Shown piece after piece: positions 32,550 to 40,131 of a DNA stretch of 64,000 bases. The DNA comes from Paenibacillus sp. FSL R10-2734 (GTDB lineage: Bacteria; Bacillota; Bacilli; Paenibacillales; Paenibacillaceae): assembly GCF_037963865.1 (NCBI RefSeq), contig NZ_CP150170.1, positions 806,001 through 870,000 on the forward strand, in the 5' to 3' direction. The translations under genes were made by a program, and so were the position numbers. The number at the start of each line of letters is the position of its first letter. Position 1 is the stretch's first letter. The notes beneath the pieces were generated by a model. It saw only the letters and a program-made list of their open reading frames with translations, ran no database searches and was not told the origin of the DNA.

Positions 32550-33236
32550 ATGGCTAAAGAAGAAAGGGATAAGGAATTACCTGTATCCAAATTATTCACC
32601 TCCGATGGAAAGCCCATTCGAGTATTGTCTACTTCGTTAGGCATAGCTTTGTTGGCGAATGCTATGTTTATTCCTGGCGGCGCAGGGGCTAGCGCAAATA
32701 CTTCTGGAGATGAACCACAGCTAGTATCCTGGTCTACCGAAGAGGTTAAAGCCTATTTTGACAAAAATGTGGATTGGAATATTCCATATCCGGAAGGTGC
32801 GCAAGAGGTAGAACAGGAAGGCCAAGGTGTTGTAACCAATAATGGAACGACTGTAGTGAATAACTATGGTGGATATCATTCAGGCTTTGGTTGGGATGAT
32901 TTGCTTCTGTATCACATGTTGTTTAACAGTGGTGCCAATTACTCTTCGAGAGGATGGTCCAAGGACCGTCCAACTTATTATGGAGGCACGAGAACCACTT
33001 ATAAACCGCCTACTTATAACAGTGAGAAGTTTCAGAATAAGAAGGTCCCCGGTTCAGTGGTGAAGCCTAAAACTTCGACCTCCTCTACCGGCTCTATTAC
33101 GAGAAGAGGCTCATCTTCAAAGAGTGGAATCGGTGGTACCTCCAGCGGCTTAAATTCTTCAAAGAACTCTAAATCTAGCTCAGGTTCGAAATCCTCCTCG
33201 AGATCAGGTTCTAGCAAGAGTGGTTTCGGCGGATGA
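32550..33236 (+). CDS. Ser/Gly-tailed envelope protein, YgiB/YjfM-like (DUF1190-type) candidate
   Basis: 228 residues. The N-terminus is soluble and charged, then one hydrophobic segment at about residues 27-48 (VLSTSLGIALLANAMFIPGG). The middle has NNGTTVVNNYGGYHSGFGW. The last 60 residues are a low-complexity Ser/Lys/Gly tail containing SITRRGSSSKSGIGG and ending SKSGFGG. E. coli YgiB and YjfM, which are encoded next to YgiC/YjfC ATP-grasp ligases, have a comparable Thr/Ser-rich tail with TRGGFG. Its stop overlaps the start of the ATP-grasp gene by four bases. I infer that its tail is the ligase substrate; this is not shown by sequence alone. Confidence 0.65.
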   Translation: MAKEERDKELPVSKLFTSDGKPIRVLSTSLGIALLANAMFIPGGAGASANTSGDEPQLVSWSTEEVKAYFDKNVDWNIPYPEGAQEVEQEGQGVVTNNGTTVVNNYGGYHSGFGWDDLLLYHMLFNSGANYSSRGWSKDRPTYYGGTRTTYKPPTYNSEKFQNKKVPGSVVKPKTSTSSTGSITRRGSSSKSGIGGTSSGLNSSKNSKSSSGSKSSSRSGSSKSGFGG

Positions 33237-34435
33237 GTGATCAGCAGAGCGTATTTGAAATTCTAGATCAGTCTAATCTTGAACGAGGTCCACGAGTCAA
33301 AGCGCTGTATGAGCTTGGGTTCACTTGGGCTGATCTTGAAGATGAAGAGTACTGGATGGATGCAATAGCTGTAATGCGAAGGGACACTTATAAGGAGCTT
33401 GAAGAAGCCTCTTCAAAACTCTGGGCCATTCTCGATAAAACGGTTCGCTATGTACACCTAAAGCGCGATTTGTATGAACTGCTTGGAATTCCCCCTGTAC
33501 TTTGGGAGATGCTTGACGAGTGTCCTATTCCAGAAGAAGGACTCATCAGCCGGTATGCAAGATTCGACTTTGCTATAGACCATGATGGGACTATTAAGCT
33601 GCTCGAACTGAATGCGGATACTCCGACAGGTTATGTGGAAGCATCGATAGCTACACCATGGATCTGTGAGCAAGCTGGCTTGCAGAGTCCAAATCAAGGG
33701 ATGGGGGAACAAGTTGCGGCAGCTTGGCAGGTAGAACGTCCAGATACCGCAGCTTGTGTGGCATATGGATCTCATCTTGAAGATTCAGGTACGATTGAAG
33801 CATTAGTAAAACACAGCGGACTCGATATTCAGTGTGTGGATTGCCTTGATCTGTGGGTCGATAACGGAATTCTGAAGGATGGGGAGGACCGTGTGATTGA
33901 GCGGATGTTTGCCCTATATCCTAAAGAGTGGATGGCTGTTGATGAAGGTGGAGATGCTCTCGCCTATGCTGTAGAGCAAGGAAATCTTCAGCTTTTTAAC
34001 GGCCCTCACAGTATATTGCTCCAGTCCAAGGGGTTGATTGCAGCGGTGTGGGGAATGTATGAGCTAGGCATTTTGTTCGACAAGGAAGAGAGAGAGACGA
34101 TCTCGCGCTATATTTTGCCTACTTATAATAAGCCTGTATTCTCAGGAAACTTTGTGTCCAAATCTGTTTTTGGTCGTGAAGGCGGTTCGGTGCGCATGTT
34201 TGATGATAGTGGTGCACTAGAGCTTGAAGACGAAGACGGTTATGACAGTAGTCAGCTCTTCCCCTCTGTGTATCAAAAAAGAGCCGATTTAGCACGGATA
34301 ACGACTTCAGAAGGTGAGTTTCATCTACTGATAGGCATGTTCGTGATTAACGGGAAGCCTTGTGGCTTGCTCGGCCGAGCGGGCGGATTGATTACAGGCA
34401 ATGCCAGTCATTTTATTGCGTTAGGAGTGAGATAA
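33233..34435 (+). CDS. Glutathionylspermidine-synthase-like ATP-grasp ligase (YgiC/YjfC family)
   Basis: 400 residues. Homologous to the C-terminal synthetase domain of glutathionylspermidine synthase: RFDFAIDHDGTIKLLELNAD then TPTGYVEAS is the metal-binding segment. LFNGPHSILLQSKGLIAAVW and FVSKSVFGREGGSVRM (nucleotide-binding Lys/Ser/Glu) follow. Then QLFPSVYQKRADL and GMFVINGKPCGLLGRAGGLITGNASHF at the C-terminus complete the site. It lacks the N-terminal amidase of true Gsp synthase. Such stand-alone enzymes are predicted to join amines or peptides to a carboxyl group. It starts inside the stop of the tailed-protein gene and abuts the lipoprotein gene. Confidence 0.88.
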   Translation: MSDQQSVFEILDQSNLERGPRVKALYELGFTWADLEDEEYWMDAIAVMRRDTYKELEEASSKLWAILDKTVRYVHLKRDLYELLGIPPVLWEMLDECPIPEEGLISRYARFDFAIDHDGTIKLLELNADTPTGYVEASIATPWICEQAGLQSPNQGMGEQVAAAWQVERPDTAACVAYGSHLEDSGTIEALVKHSGLDIQCVDCLDLWVDNGILKDGEDRVIERMFALYPKEWMAVDEGGDALAYAVEQGNLQLFNGPHSILLQSKGLIAAVWGMYELGILFDKEERETISRYILPTYNKPVFSGNFVSKSVFGREGGSVRMFDDSGALELEDEDGYDSSQLFPSVYQKRADLARITTSEGEFHLLIGMFVINGKPCGLLGRAGGLITGNASHFIALGVR

Positions 34436-35068
34436 TTGGATAAGAGCAAGAAAGCCCGAATCGGAGCCTTATGTATGATGCTTCTGACGGTACTGTTGCT
34501 CAGCGCATGTTCCAGTAATCAGGATAGTGTATTTGATACAGGAACAGCTGAAACTTCAGATAGTGTATCACGGGTACCGTGGGACTACCGGGTGGTAGAG
34601 GGTACAGTAGGGGATCTAATTGGTAGTGACATGACGGTTTTGCCGGATAATGAGCTGCTCCCGAATGATGGGAATTATGCTACTGGCGATAAAATTTGGA
34701 CGCTTCAGTTCATGGACGCCGAGCTAATTACGGATGCTGATCAGAAGAACGAAGTCCGCCTGTCCTCATGGAGCACTATTAAGTCTTATGCAGATGAAAA
34801 AACGGCAGCGGAGGATCTTACCAATCTTAAAGTATCGGTAACCACTGATGTTGATCTTGTAGGAGTATACAAGACTAAGTATAAGGATAAGACAAGAAAT
34901 TTCGCGGTGCTTGAGCTTCCTTCAGGCAATCGGATTAAGCAGCCGATTGATGATGAACGCTATACAGCGCTAGAAAAACAGAAAACTGCTTCCGTAGTCC
35001 TTGAGGAAGTACATGATTTTGCCGACTATGATTCGGCGTATGCGAAATTTCGGGGGTGGGCGAAGTGA
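34436..35068 (+). CDS. Lipoprotein of the ATP-grasp/DUF350 operon (DUF4247-like?)
   Basis: 210 residues from a TTG at 34436, directly after the ligase stop, with AGGAGTGAGA as its RBS. The lipobox is LLLSACSS with the modified Cys at residue 25. The mature part is a soluble domain with no transmembrane segment. It has an acidic linker, then VPWDYRVVEGTVGDLIGSD, IWTLQFMDAELITDA, and a C-terminal LEEVHDFADYDSAYAKFRGW. Length and position agree with the DUF4247 lipoproteins that accompany such ligases in Bacillales; I am only moderately sure of that family name. It probably works with the tailed protein at the outer face of the membrane. Confidence 0.7.
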   Translation: MDKSKKARIGALCMMLLTVLLLSACSSNQDSVFDTGTAETSDSVSRVPWDYRVVEGTVGDLIGSDMTVLPDNELLPNDGNYATGDKIWTLQFMDAELITDADQKNEVRLSSWSTIKSYADEKTAAEDLTNLKVSVTTDVDLVGVYKTKYKDKTRNFAVLELPSGNRIKQPIDDERYTALEKQKTASVVLEEVHDFADYDSAYAKFRGWAK

Positions 35069-35457
35069 CAATTGTTGTTAATTTGGTAGTGAGTGTATTT
35101 GTGATTATTCTTCTGCAAGTGTTAGGTATGGTTATCTTCGGTTTGATGACTCCGTTCAAAGATATGGAAGAGCTAAAGAAGGGCAATGTGGCTGTAGCTT
35201 TGGCGTTAGGCGGCAAGTTTCTGGCAACGGCTATTATTATTGGGGTAGCAGCGTATACGAATACTTCCATTCTGCACATGATCATTTGGTTTGCGGTGGG
35301 TTATGTGTGCCTGATCGCAGCATACTGGATATTTGAATTGGCGACCCCAACCTTTAAGATTTCAGAGCATCTGGAGAAGGGGAATGTGGCTGTAGGCACT
35401 ATGCTTTGCTTGGTGTTTATTGGAACTGCATTTGCGATTAGCAGTCTGATTGTTTAG
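35065..35457 (+). CDS. DUF350 (YjfL-like) membrane protein
   Basis: 130 residues from the GTG at 35065, which overlaps the lipoprotein stop (GTGA); a GTG at 35056 is also in frame. There are four transmembrane helices in two repeats: KKGNVAVALALGGKFLATA and EKGNVAVGTMLCLVFIGTA begin the second helix of each. This internal duplication is the DUF350 pattern seen in E. coli YjfL, also encoded with an ATP-grasp ligase. Its molecular role is unknown. It is the last gene of the tight operon; a weak terminator and a dispersed repeat separate it from the K+ channel gene. Confidence 0.87.
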   Translation: MTIVVNLVVSVFVIILLQVLGMVIFGLMTPFKDMEELKKGNVAVALALGGKFLATAIIIGVAAYTNTSILHMIIWFAVGYVCLIAAYWIFELATPTFKISEHLEKGNVAVGTMLCLVFIGTAFAISSLIV

Positions 35458-35483
35458 TACGAATTTGCAATAGGACAAAACAA

Positions 35484-35520
35484 AGGTTGCCCCGATCCAT
35501 CCATCGAGCGGCAGCCTTAT
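35484..35520 (+). terminator. Weak intrinsic terminator
   Basis: AAGGTTGCC pairs with GGCAGCCTT (one mismatch) but is followed only by ATTGAAAAT, so some read-through into the channel gene is likely. Confidence 0.5.
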
Positions 35521-35532
35521 TGAAAATATTAA

Positions 35533-35556
35533 AGGACGCCGAAGGCGTTTTAGCTT
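35533..35556. repeat. Dispersed palindromic repeat, copy 3
   Basis: AGGACGCCGAAGGCGTTTTAGCTT, ending about 10 bases before the RBS of the K+ channel gene. It matches copy 1 over AGGACGCCGAAGGCGTTT. Confidence 0.65.
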
Positions 35557-35577
35557 GATGTGAAGAAGGGGTGGCAG

Positions 35578-36591
35578 ATGCATCTGTTTCTGAGAATTTC
35601 CACCAAGATGATGCGGTTACGCAAACGGACGATAGGGCTAATTATTCTAATCTTTATAGTGCTTAGTGCGTCGATAGCTTACCTGCTTGAGCCGGGTACA
35701 TTTCATAGCTGGTTTAATGCTTTTTACTGGGTTATGACAACGATGGCGACAGTAGGGTATGGAGATTATTTTGCAGAAACCGTAGTTGGAAAGCTGTTTA
35801 CCATGTTTCTATACATCTTTGGTATCGGCCTCCTCAGCTTGGTCATTGGTAAGGTCATCGACTCCATTGCGGAGGTGCAGAGAAGGAGAGGAGCGGGAAC
35901 GTTGAGCTTTCGGGGGAAGGATCATGTGATTCTAATTAATTGGAGTAAGAAAGCACAAGCTGCCGTAGATGAGGTTCTATGCTATTCGCCAAAATGCCAT
36001 ATTGTCATTATTGATGAGACAGGAAGTCATCCTTTGGAGCATATGGATCAAGTCCACTTCATAAGCGGTGATGCCTCCAGTGATGAGATTCTACTTAAGG
36101 CGAACATTCATGAAGCAAGAGCAGCCATTGTGTTCGGGGATACACGGATTGATGAAGCGTCGCTGATCGACGGCAAATCTTTATTAATTGCCTCTAGCAT
36201 TGAGCGCATTGCGTCACAAGTACATACGACTGTAGAAATTATGCAAGAGAAGAATATACAGAATTTCAGGCATGTCCGGGTAAATGAGTTCGTTCTCTCG
36301 CATGATGCCATCTCTAGGCTAGCTGTTCGTTCCGCTCTGCAAGAGGGCAACTCTGAGGTGATAACGCAGCTGCTGAGCCGTAAATATGGTGATGATATTT
36401 ATGAGATTCCAGTGAATACCACGTGGAAGACCTATGGAGATGCGTTTCAGAGCTTGCTCTTGCAAGGCGCAACCTTGCTAGCGGATCGTAGCGATCTTAG
36501 CATCAATCGAAAGCTGGATCAGGCTATTCCTAAGGATGCTAGATTGTATGTTGTTTCCGATGAAGAGACGTATCGTAGGATTAAGGGGTAA
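35578..36591 (+). CDS. Two-helix potassium channel with RCK/TrkA-N domain
   Basis: 337 residues from the ATG at 35578, which follows AAGGGG; a GTG at 35560 is in frame upstream. The first helix is IGLIILIFIVLSASIAYLLE, then a pore helix with the K+ selectivity filter TVGYGD, and a second helix LFTMFLYIFGIGLLSLVIGK. The C-terminal 220 residues are a Rossmann-like RCK domain (DHVILINWSKKAQAAVDEVL, FISGDASSDEILLKANIHEA) that binds nucleotides or ions to gate the pore. It resembles B. subtilis YugO in architecture. Its place after a DUF350/ATP-grasp operon recurs in other bacteria, which suggests a membrane-stress link. Confidence 0.92.
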   Translation: MHLFLRISTKMMRLRKRTIGLIILIFIVLSASIAYLLEPGTFHSWFNAFYWVMTTMATVGYGDYFAETVVGKLFTMFLYIFGIGLLSLVIGKVIDSIAEVQRRRGAGTLSFRGKDHVILINWSKKAQAAVDEVLCYSPKCHIVIIDETGSHPLEHMDQVHFISGDASSDEILLKANIHEARAAIVFGDTRIDEASLIDGKSLLIASSIERIASQVHTTVEIMQEKNIQNFRHVRVNEFVLSHDAISRLAVRSALQEGNSEVITQLLSRKYGDDIYEIPVNTTWKTYGDAFQSLLLQGATLLADRSDLSINRKLDQAIPKDARLYVVSDEETYRRIKG

Positions 36592-36610
36592 GCCAGAAAT
36601 AGCTGGATTA

Positions 36611-36658
36611 GGCGGATTTTCGGGAGCTGAGGCTTCACGGCAATCCGCTTCTTTTTGT
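36611..36658 (+). terminator. Terminator after channel gene
   Basis: GCGGATT and AATCCGC around a 23-base loop, then TTCTTTTTG. Confidence 0.75.
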
Positions 36659-36682
36659 TTGCCAATCTTTCCTTAGGGGTAA
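36657..36682 (+). promoter_or_regulatory. Possible sigma-B-type promoter of katE
   Basis: GTTTGC, 14 bases, GGGTAA: close to the Bacillus sigma-B consensus GTTTAA-N12/14-GGGTAT and well placed before a general-stress-type catalase. Whether this organism has sigma-B is not visible here. Confidence 0.4.
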
Positions 36683-36729
36683 GAGATACATGATAATATT
36701 TACTTTACCTTCGGAAGGAGCCATTGTTA

Positions 36730-38775
36730 ATGAGTGAACATCAAAAAGTGAACGGAAACAGCAAGAATGAGCAACTGGAACAGTTTCGCAGTAAGGATGA
36801 AGGTCACACCTTAACAACGAACCAGGGTTTAAAATTATCAGAGGACGAGTTCTCCTTAAAAGCGGGTGAACGGGGTCCGACCTTAATGGAAGACTTTCAT
36901 TTCCGGGAAAAAATGACGCATTTCGATCATGAGCGAATCCCTGAGCGAATCGTGCATGCACGTGGATTTGCTGCTCACGGTGAGTTTGAGGTATATAAAT
37001 CACTGAAAGAATATACGAAGGCGAAATTCCTTCAAGATCCCTCCGTGAAGACACCGGTGTTTGTCCGATTCTCGACAGTAGCCGGATCACGAGGATCAGC
37101 CGAGACAGTGCGGGATGCCCGCGGATTCTCTACCAAGTTCTATACTGAGGAAGGGAATTACGATTTGGTCGGTAACAATATGCCCGTCTTTTTTATTCAG
37201 GATGCGATCAAGTTTCCTGATTTGGTACATGCCCTTAAGCCAGAACCACATAATGAAATGCCTCAGGCTGCATCGGCTCACGATACCTTTTGGGATTTCA
37301 TAGCCAATAACCAAGAATCGGCTCATATGGCAATGTGGCTGATGTCCGACCGTGCCATTCCACGTAGCTTCAGAATGATGGAAGGGTTTGGGGTGCATAC
37401 TTTCAGGATGATTAATAAGCAAGGAAAAGCATGTTTTGTTAAATTCCACTGGAAACCTGTGCTCGGAGTACATTCCTTAGTGTGGGATGAAGCGCAGAAA
37501 ATATCAGGAGCAGATCCGGACTTCCATCGCCGTGATTTATGGGAAGCGATTGAGGCCGGCAACTTTCCGGAATACGAGCTAGGCATTCAGCTTCTAAGTG
37601 AAGAAGATGAATTTAAGTTTGATTTCGACGTGCTGGATCCTACAAAGCTATGGCCAGAGGAAGATGTACCTGTACAACTTGTTGGGAAAATGACCTTGAA
37701 CCGCAACGTGGATAATGTCTTCGCCGAAACAGAGCAGGTAGCTTTCCACCCTGGACATGTGGTTCCAGGCATCGATTTCACCAATGATCCACTGCTTCAG
37801 GGCAGATTGTTCTCTTATACGGATACTCAGCTCATTCGGCTTGGGGGTCCTAACTTCCATGAGCTGCCGATCAATAGACCAGTATGTCCTTTCCATAACA
37901 ACCAGCGTGACGGGTATGGGCGTCAGACGATTAATCAGGGTCCAGTGAGCTATCATAATAATTCGCTTGCTAACAATACGCCTGCACCTGCCACAGAGGC
38001 TGAAGGTGGTTATGTACATTACCAGGAGAAGGTTGAGGGCCGTAAGGTACGTAGCCGGAGCAAGAGCTTTGAGGATCATTTCTCACAGGCTAAGCTCTTC
38101 TGGAACAGTATGAGCGCTCCAGAAAAAACGCATATTATTGAAGCCTATTCATTTGAACTTGGGAAGGTAAAGAGTAAGTCAGTCCGGCAGCAGGTTGTAG
38201 ACATGCTCGCGAGCGTTACGTTGGAGCTTGCTGTGCCTGTAGCAGAAGCTATTGGGGCGAGACCTCCGCAAACAGGCGGTTCCGAGGTGACTCAGGTCTC
38301 TCCGGCACTAAGTCAGGCTAATACGAAGAAGCACCCAAACACTCGTAAAGTAGGTGTGATTATTGGCGATGGATTTGATGAAGCCTTGGTGATGCCTGTT
38401 CTGGATACGCTTATGGGAGCCGGAATCCAGCCGGAGATAATCAGTGATAAGCTTGGATTTATTAAAGGCTCGCAAGGGACAGAGCTTGAAGTCATTCATA
38501 CCCTATCCACAACAGATTCGGCGCTCTTTGATGCCATTTATGCAGCTGGTGGAAATTCGGAACATAAGAAATTCCATAAAGATACGGCGCAATTCCTGAA
38601 CCAAGCCTATTCTCACTTTAAGCCCATCGCGGTAACTACTGAAAATGCTAAACTACTTGAAACTGCCGAACATAGAAGTAGTCTAGGTGTAATAATAGGA
38701 GATGGCGGAGAGGTATTCGCTGCCAGCCTTGTCGCGGCAATTACTGCCCATCGTTTTTGGGAACGTATGGAATGA
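36730..38775 (+). CDS. katE: Large-subunit catalase (clade 2, HPII/KatE type)
   Basis: 681 residues from the ATG at 36730, nine bases after GGAAGGAG. It decomposes hydrogen peroxide. The haem catalase core spans about residues 25-500: HFDHERIPERIVHARGFAAH with the catalytic His, VAGSRGSAETVRDARGF, NNMPVFFIQDA with the distal Asn, and RLFSYTDTQLIRLGGPNF with the haem-ligand Tyr. The last 150 residues are the flavodoxin/DJ-1-like domain of large catalases (KVGVIIGDGFDEALVMPVL). In Bacillus the KatE/KatX types serve the general stress response or spores. It is a single gene flanked by terminators. Confidence 0.96.
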   Translation: MSEHQKVNGNSKNEQLEQFRSKDEGHTLTTNQGLKLSEDEFSLKAGERGPTLMEDFHFREKMTHFDHERIPERIVHARGFAAHGEFEVYKSLKEYTKAKFLQDPSVKTPVFVRFSTVAGSRGSAETVRDARGFSTKFYTEEGNYDLVGNNMPVFFIQDAIKFPDLVHALKPEPHNEMPQAASAHDTFWDFIANNQESAHMAMWLMSDRAIPRSFRMMEGFGVHTFRMINKQGKACFVKFHWKPVLGVHSLVWDEAQKISGADPDFHRRDLWEAIEAGNFPEYELGIQLLSEEDEFKFDFDVLDPTKLWPEEDVPVQLVGKMTLNRNVDNVFAETEQVAFHPGHVVPGIDFTNDPLLQGRLFSYTDTQLIRLGGPNFHELPINRPVCPFHNNQRDGYGRQTINQGPVSYHNNSLANNTPAPATEAEGGYVHYQEKVEGRKVRSRSKSFEDHFSQAKLFWNSMSAPEKTHIIEAYSFELGKVKSKSVRQQVVDMLASVTLELAVPVAEAIGARPPQTGGSEVTQVSPALSQANTKKHPNTRKVGVIIGDGFDEALVMPVLDTLMGAGIQPEIISDKLGFIKGSQGTELEVIHTLSTTDSALFDAIYAAGGNSEHKKFHKDTAQFLNQAYSHFKPIAVTTENAKLLETAEHRSSLGVIIGDGGEVFAASLVAAITAHRFWERME

Positions 38776-38798
38776 AATAAATGAATAACTGATTCGGA

Positions 38799-38844
38799 GG
38801 GGATATCCCACTAGCCAGAAGGCGTAAGGATATCCCCTTTTTTT
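38799..38844 (+). terminator. Terminator after katE
   Basis: GGGGATATCC and GGATATCCCC around a 19-base loop, then seven T. Confidence 0.92.
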
Positions 38845-38960
38845 GTCCAAGGATAGATACATAATGCTCTCAGTCTGATTTAACTTTTTGTTGTTTATTA
38901 CCGTTATAGATAATACTAGGCAGTAAGCAGTGTAGGGGAATATTAAAAGGAGGTGATCAC

Positions 38961-40100
38961 TTGAGGAAAATAATCATTGCTGCACTAGCAATATTTGCAG
39001 GCATTGTAGGGTTAACGGCATGCGAAAAAACGGCAGCACCGAATCCGCCTAATAGTGCTCATACTAATTCTCCAGCTCCAGTAGATTCAGATCACGATAT
39101 TACAGGAACCCAAACGCAGGAAGTAGACGACTTAGAGCAATTCATTACCTCGAAACTCACAGGTGAGTACGGAGTATATACGAATTTAATTGAAACAGAT
39201 CAATCCGCGGAAGCAGCAAGTGGACATGAGGTTCTTAGTGAATCAGCTTCTCTCATGATGCTGGCAGCTGTGCGTAGCGGCCAACAAGAGCGATTTGCAG
39301 AACAATGGAATCTAGCTAAGCAAACCTTTGATATGAACAGCGGTTTCAGCTACCGTTATAGTCCTAAACAGCAGAAGTTATATCCTTTGAATGCTGCCGT
39401 TGATGATTTGCGTATGATTCGGGCTCTTTATGAGGCGGGGGACAAGTTTGGAAATGAACGTTTTATCGCTGAAGCGGATAAGTATGGCGAAAGATTTTAT
39501 AAATATAATGTAAAAGATGGAAATGTATATGATTTCTACGATTGGAAATATAGTACAACTAACAAATTCATTACTTTGTGTTATATTGATTTGAGCACTT
39601 TGCGAAAATTGTCGATTTCTAGCCAATATAGTGTTAATTTATCGAATCATATGAACGATATACTTGAAGATGGGTATTTATCGGATGAATTTCCTTTTTA
39701 TGAGACGCGGTTTAATTATGAGACCGGAAAATATAGTTCTGAAAATATCAATACAGTAGAGTCGCTTCTATCTATTCTAGCCTTAGCAGAGGTAGATCAG
39801 CAGAAATCCACCAGCATTGATTTTATTAAACGACAGGTCGAAGCTGGAACATTATATGGGCAATATTCGAGAGAAGGCAAGCCGCTGAACGATATCCGGT
39901 CCACAGCCATCTATGCTATTACGGCCATGATCGGTGCAGAAATCGGGGATGAATCTCTCTACCATAAAAGCATCGAAAGAATGAACGAGTTCAGAGTGAC
40001 AGATTTGGGTAATCTACTGTACGGAGGGTTCGGCGATGTGGCAAGCGGCCAAGCCTATTCCTTTGACAACTTGATGGCATTACTGGCCTATGTCTATTAA
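38961..40100 (+). CDS. YdaJ-like lipoprotein with GH8-type fold
   Basis: 379 residues from a TTG at 38961 preceded by GGAGGTGATC, an exceptionally complete anti-16S match. The lipobox is GLTAC with Cys at residue 21. The rest is an all-helical, probably (alpha/alpha)6 barrel like glycoside hydrolase family 8: SESASLMMLAAV, LNAAVDDLRMIRAL with an Asp in the expected acid/base zone, and YGGFGDVASGQAYSFDNLMAL. The same class of lipoprotein (YdaJ) begins the B. subtilis yda exopolysaccharide operon, and GH8 cellulases accompany bacterial cellulose operons. It probably trims or releases the polymer outside the membrane. Confidence 0.83.
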   Translation: MRKIIIAALAIFAGIVGLTACEKTAAPNPPNSAHTNSPAPVDSDHDITGTQTQEVDDLEQFITSKLTGEYGVYTNLIETDQSAEAASGHEVLSESASLMMLAAVRSGQQERFAEQWNLAKQTFDMNSGFSYRYSPKQQKLYPLNAAVDDLRMIRALYEAGDKFGNERFIAEADKYGERFYKYNVKDGNVYDFYDWKYSTTNKFITLCYIDLSTLRKLSISSQYSVNLSNHMNDILEDGYLSDEFPFYETRFNYETGKYSSENINTVESLLSILALAEVDQQKSTSIDFIKRQVEAGTLYGQYSREGKPLNDIRSTAIYAITAMIGAEIGDESLYHKSIERMNEFRVTDLGNLLYGGFGDVASGQAYSFDNLMALLAYVY

Positions 40101-40131
40101 CTTAAACTTTACGTAATGAAGGTGAACCAGC

